Shown one piece after another: positions 6,619 through 8,856 of a stretch of 8,856 nt of DNA. The notes beneath the pieces were generated by a model, which was not told the DNA's origin, did not search any database, and saw nothing but the letters and a program-made list of their open reading frames with translations. The stretch is from positions 1 through 8,856 of the forward strand of contig JAUPWK010000050.1 of assembly GCA_030916555.1 (NCBI GenBank), given 5' to 3'. The position numbers were made by a program, and so were the translations under genes. This DNA comes from Patescibacteria group bacterium. GTDB lineage: Bacteria; Patescibacteriota; Patescibacteriia; UBA9934. Numbering within the stretch: position 1 is the first letter of the stretch; each line of letters begins with the position of its first letter.

Positions 6619-7101
6619 TCATCTGGGCTTATCGCGCCTGAAGAGATTCCTGAACATGGAGCGCCGCGGCGTGGTTTTCGGGGCCTCCATGCTTCGTACT
6701 GGCGTGGGAGGATTCGTGAGCTCCGAGATGAGCGTCAGGTTCGGACCGTCCTCGGTAGGATCATCGTCCCACTTTCCACGCGGTCGGTCGTTGTTGCCGT
6801 CCGTGGGTTGTTCGGACGCATCCTGCTCTTCCCTGATGAGCGGGACTTCAGGGGTCACCGCCGGTTCAGGCGTGAACATGGGCGGACGTGCCATGACTCG
6901 CGCATGATCCGGAGGAATGGGGGGCAGTTTATGCCCCGGCCACGGCGGCGGAGGAATGGTTTTCTGCTTTGCCAGCCGATCTTGTTCCCGGTCCTCCAGG
7001 AATCGGATGACGAGCGCCAGCACCAGGGCAACGACGAGCGCACCCATGCCGAGCGCCAGAACTGCAATCAGTGAACCAATCACATAAAGCGCGATGTCCA
7101 T
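6619..7101 (-). CDS. Uncharacterised single-pass membrane protein with proline-rich tail
   Basis: I do not recognise this 160-residue protein. The ATG at 7101 is preceded by a perfect AGGAGG 5 nt upstream; an upstream in-frame start at 7131 would add ten residues (MGDRLLQEEV) encoded across that ribosome binding site and is unlikely. Residues about 4-33 form one long hydrophobic helix with few charges before it, followed by the charged RFLEDREQDRLAKQK. This looks like a signal anchor, with the tail probably cytoplasmic by the positive-inside rule. Residues 49-90 are rich in proline (PPPPWPG, LPPIPP), and residues 91-120 are polar and acidic. The end is basic (RRSMFRNLFRRDKPR). The tail is likely disordered. 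Codons favour G/C endings, unlike the glycan genes. It stands alone between two terminators; no clear promoter was found in 7113-7173. Function unknown. Confidence 0.78.
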   Translation of the reverse strand: MDIALYVIGSLIAVLALGMGALVVALVLALVIRFLEDREQDRLAKQKTIPPPPWPGHKLPPIPPDHARVMARPPMFTPEPAVTPEVPLIREEQDASEQPTDGNNDRPRGKWDDDPTEDGPNLTLISELTNPPTPVRSMEAPKTTPRRSMFRNLFRRDKPR

Positions 7102-7106
7102 GACTT

Positions 7107-7112
7107 CCTCCT
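7107..7112 (-). promoter_or_regulatory. Consensus Shine-Dalgarno deciding the start at 7101
   Basis: On the - strand AGGAGG lies 5 nt before the ATG at 7101. It is the best ribosome binding site in the window and argues for the 160-residue form over one starting at 7131. Confidence 0.8.
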
Positions 7113-7173
7113 GGAGTAACCTATCTCCCACGCCAAGCCCTGTGCTTAGCGGGGAAGTGAGTTTCAGGAACGC

Positions 7174-7200
7174 AAAAACCTACCATAAAAGTAGGTTTTT
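7174..7200 (-). terminator. Rho-independent terminator of the def-fmt-NUDIX operon
   Basis: Arms AAAAACCTAC and GTAGGTTTTT (7174-7183 and 7191-7200) form a perfect 10-bp stem with a 7-nt loop. Read on the - strand it lies 15 nt after the NUDIX stop codon and ends in TTTTT. It resembles the rpsI terminator in having paired A5/T5 feet and a 7-nt loop. Confidence 0.85.
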
Positions 7201-7215
7201 GTCTAGTCTCCGTGT

Positions 7216-7680
7216 TTATATTGCTGGTCGTTCTGTGATGGTATAGTCCCGCATTTCGTAGAGATCTTTGAAGTGAAAGGTGGCATCGAGGGTTTTGCCA
7301 TTTAGCACAAGGGGTACCCAATATTGGTCATCGGTCCACATGCCTGAAAATGGCAAATCATTGGCCTTAAACCATTGTGGACACATCTCATCTGTTTCAA
7401 TTGTCTCGCCGGAATAGTCGTCACATAAATACACGACGGAACGGATGACGTCAGGCGTGGTTTCAAAATCGAAAAACAGGCGCGCAACTTCTGTGAACGA
7501 GTGTCCGATGAGCCCGGACTCTTCTTGGAGTTCACGTTTTGCGCCTTCAAGTTCAGTTTCACCCGGTTCAATTTTCCCGCCAAAGCCATTCCAGCGACCC
7601 TCACCAAAACCACGCTTTTTCATGCCAAGCAAGATTTCATCGCCGCGGCGTACAAATACGAGGGTGGTGTCTTTATGCAT
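7216..7680 (-). CDS. NUDIX hydrolase, MTH1-like (8-oxo-dGTP diphosphatase type)
   Basis: A 154-residue NUDIX hydrolase closely resembling human MTH1 (NUDT1) rather than bacterial MutT. It is predicted to hydrolyse oxidised purine nucleoside triphosphates to monophosphate and pyrophosphate, keeping 8-oxo-dGTP and 2-hydroxy-dATP out of DNA. Numbered from ATG 7680, the full NUDIX box (G-X5-E-X7-R-E-L-X-E-E-X-G-L) spans 35-57, within LLGMKKRGFGEGRWNGFGGK. The MTH1 base-recognition residues appear as Asn31, Trp115, Asp117 and Asp118 (MWTDDQYW). TTG at 7686 would add two residues and put these exactly at human positions 33, 117, 119 and 120; ATG is preferred as the commoner start. No Shine-Dalgarno is seen. 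It lies 15 nt after fmt as the last gene of the operon. Substrate range is inferred, not shown. Confidence 0.92.
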   Translation of the reverse strand: MHKDTTLVFVRRGDEILLGMKKRGFGEGRWNGFGGKIEPGETELEGAKRELQEESGLIGHSFTEVARLFFDFETTPDVIRSVVYLCDDYSGETIETDEMCPQWFKANDLPFSGMWTDDQYWVPLVLNGKTLDATFHFKDLYEMRDYTITERPAI

Positions 7681-7695
7681 ACACAACTGAAGGTT

Positions 7696-8595
7696 CTAGA
7701 AGGTGGGGTTTTGGCGTCCTCGTAAAAAATCACTAGCGAGCATTCTTTTGCCACCAGCAGGCTGAAGCTCGATGATTTCGAGTGCAGAAGTTCCTGTGCC
7801 AATAAAGAGACGTCCGTTCTCAATCAGACGTTCAGCTGCTGGCAAGTTACGGTCGCTGATGATGGCTTTGAAGATCTTCAAATTGCCAGTCGATGTTCCT
7901 GGCCAAGGATTATGGGCACGAACTTTGCAGTCAATAGCTTGAGCTGGTTGTGACCAGTCGATAACACCATCCTCGCGTGTCAAAAGCTTACAGAAGGTAG
8001 CCTTGGAATGATCCTGTTCGGTTGCGGTAATGGTGCCGGAAGCAAAGCCTTTGAGAGTTTCAATAAGTAGCGGAACGCCAATCTCGACAACTTTTCCAGT
8101 GAGCGATGTTTGAGTCTCGTCTGCGGCAAGTTCGAAGGTTGACTGCGCCAAAATCGGGCCAGCATCCATTTCAGATACAAGTTTCATGATGGTAACTGCC
8201 GTCTCCTGGTCACCGTTCGCAATGGCAGCAATGATAGGTGATGGACCTCGGTATTTTGGCAGGAGGGAAGGGTGAACGTTGATACAACCAAGGGGAAACA
8301 TCGAGAGCACCGCTTCTGGCAAAATGCGGCCATACGCCACCACCACACCAATCTCAGCTCCGGTGGCTTGTAATGCTGCTTGAAACGACTCGTCTTTGAG
8401 TTTGGTAGGTTGAAAAACCGGAATGCCTTGGGCAGTCGCTACCATCTTAGTTGGAGGCGCAGTCAAAATCTTTTTACGACCAACGGGTTCGTCAGGCTGG
8501 CTAACAACAGCAACGACCTCAAAATTAGGCTCATTGATGAGGCCCTTGAGAAATTCAGCAGCAAACGCAGGGGTACCAAAGAATGCGATTTTCAT
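7696..8595 (-). CDS. fmt: Methionyl-tRNA formyltransferase
   Basis: A 299-residue enzyme that transfers a formyl group from 10-formyltetrahydrofolate to Met-tRNA(fMet), making the initiator tRNA for bacterial translation in the cytoplasm. The N-terminal catalytic domain starts KIAFFGTPAFAAEFL (2-16). The catalytic triad is Asn106, His108 and Asp144, at the same numbers as in the E. coli enzyme, within INVHPSLLPKYRGPSPI (105-121) and MDAGPI (143-148). GRKK (39-42) lies in the basic loop that helps read the acceptor stem. The C-terminal domain contains VRAHNPWPGT (225-234), a conserved Fmt motif. Length is slightly below the usual 310-315 residues, with short terminal regions. It starts 13 nt after the def stop codon without a Shine-Dalgarno, and def-fmt pairing is the common bacterial arrangement, so identity is near certain. 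Confidence 0.97.
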   Translation of the reverse strand: MKIAFFGTPAFAAEFLKGLINEPNFEVVAVVSQPDEPVGRKKILTAPPTKMVATAQGIPVFQPTKLKDESFQAALQATGAEIGVVVAYGRILPEAVLSMFPLGCINVHPSLLPKYRGPSPIIAAIANGDQETAVTIMKLVSEMDAGPILAQSTFELAADETQTSLTGKVVEIGVPLLIETLKGFASGTITATEQDHSKATFCKLLTREDGVIDWSQPAQAIDCKVRAHNPWPGTSTGNLKIFKAIISDRNLPAAERLIENGRLFIGTGTSALEIIELQPAGGKRMLASDFLRGRQNPTF

Positions 8596-8608
8596 GAGAT
8601 ACGGTTAA

Positions 8609-8856
8609 CTAGATCCGGGTACTCTCGACCTCGTGCAATTCTTCAGCTCGATCAATAAACAGGACGCCATCCAAGTGATCGATTTCATGTTGGAAGATAA
8701 TGGCTTCAAGACCTACGGCTTTGAAAGCTACTTCATGACCATTTACATCAAGTGCTTTCACTTGAACGCTGCGGTGGCGTTTGACGGTGCCCCATTTGCC
8801 AGGCACGGACAAACAACCTTCCTCACTATCAACGAGCTTAAATGATTTGTCGGACA
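8609..8856 (-). CDS. def: Peptide deformylase, C-terminal part (5' end outside window)
   Basis: This is the C-terminal part of peptide deformylase, the metalloenzyme that removes the N-formyl group from nascent proteins. About 82 residues are visible on the - strand and the gene continues past the right edge. Motif 2, EGCLSVPG, is encoded near 8798-8821, with its metal-ligand cysteine in codon 8813-8815. Motif 3, QHEIDHLDG, supplies the two metal-ligand histidines and catalytic glutamate. Motif 1 (GxGxAAxQ) lies outside the window. The ending LFIDRAEELHEVESTRI is short after LDGVLFIDR. The frame is open to the edge; the apparent start at the TTG at 8812 is only the Leu of EGCLS and is not a start. 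It is upstream of fmt in the same operon, and the promoter must lie beyond 8856. Confidence 0.96.
   Translation of the reverse strand, partial: SDKSFKLVDSEEGCLSVPGKWGTVKRHRSVQVKALDVNGHEVAFKAVGLEAIIFQHEIDHLDGVLFIDRAEELHEVESTRI

Noticed and set aside
6587..6907. + strand open frame overlapping the convergent membrane-protein gene
   Set aside because: It begins inside the terminator hairpin, lacks a ribosome binding site, and is antisense to a frame with a perfect AGGAGG and a credible membrane helix.
7102..7131. Upstream start of the proline-rich membrane protein, adding ten residues
   Set aside because: The extra codons run through the AGGAGG that serves the ATG at 7101 and place charged residues before the membrane helix.
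8609..8812. Complete 67-residue gene starting with TTG at 8812
   Set aside because: The frame continues upstream as SDKSFKLVDSEEGC, so the TTG is the Leu of the deformylase EGCLS motif; the gene is cut by the window edge.
1..8856. CRISPR arrays, tRNA genes, insertion sequences or defence systems
   Set aside because: No spaced direct repeats, cloverleaf sequences, transposase, recombinase or nuclease motifs were seen on either strand.

Overview
The window is bacterial chromosome of intermediate GC. It runs from the 3' end of a ribosomal protein gene (rpsI), across a five-gene cell-surface glycan cassette on the + strand, to a - strand housekeeping operon, def-fmt-NUDIX. TGA, TAG and TAA all serve as stops, so the standard bacterial code fits. 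Most genes lack a Shine-Dalgarno sequence, spacers are short, and a compact glycan cassette sits directly among translation genes. This would suit a small-genome lineage such as Patescibacteria/CPR, but that placement is inference and no marker here proves it.

Layout: (1) 1-126, the end of rpsI, closed by a 12-bp hairpin terminator that abuts a good -35/-10 promoter. (2) 230-682, an acidic 150-aa orphan protein with a strong ribosome binding site, strongly G/C-ending codons and a possible internal repeat. (3) 785-6568, five co-directional genes: Wzx/MATE-like flippase, GT4 glycosyltransferase, two GT2 glycosyltransferases and an O-antigen ligase/polymerase-family protein. They overlap or are separated by only 6-8 nt, except for a 102-nt gap at 3297-3398 that holds a nested palindrome. 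(4) 6576-6607, a terminator hairpin between convergent genes. (5) 6619-7101 (-), a second orphan: 160 aa, one membrane segment and a proline-rich tail, again with a strong ribosome binding site and GC-rich codons. (6) 7174-7200, the terminator of the - strand operon. (7) 7216-8856 (-), the operon itself: peptide deformylase (partial, running off the right edge), methionyl-tRNA formyltransferase and an MTH1-like NUDIX hydrolase.

How it fits together: the glycosyltransferases would build a lipid-linked oligosaccharide on the inner membrane face, the flippase would move it outward, and the ligase/polymerase-family protein would polymerise it or transfer it to an acceptor. No initiating phosphoglycosyltransferase and no sugar-nucleotide synthesis genes are present, so these must be supplied elsewhere. 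On the right, Fmt formylates initiator Met-tRNA and Def removes the formyl group from new proteins. The NUDIX enzyme probably cleans oxidised purine nucleotides.

I see no tRNA, rRNA, CRISPR array, transposase or phage gene. No gene-free stretch exceeds 300 bases. The most unusual items are the nested palindrome inside the glycan cassette and the two unrecognised proteins that flank the cassette.
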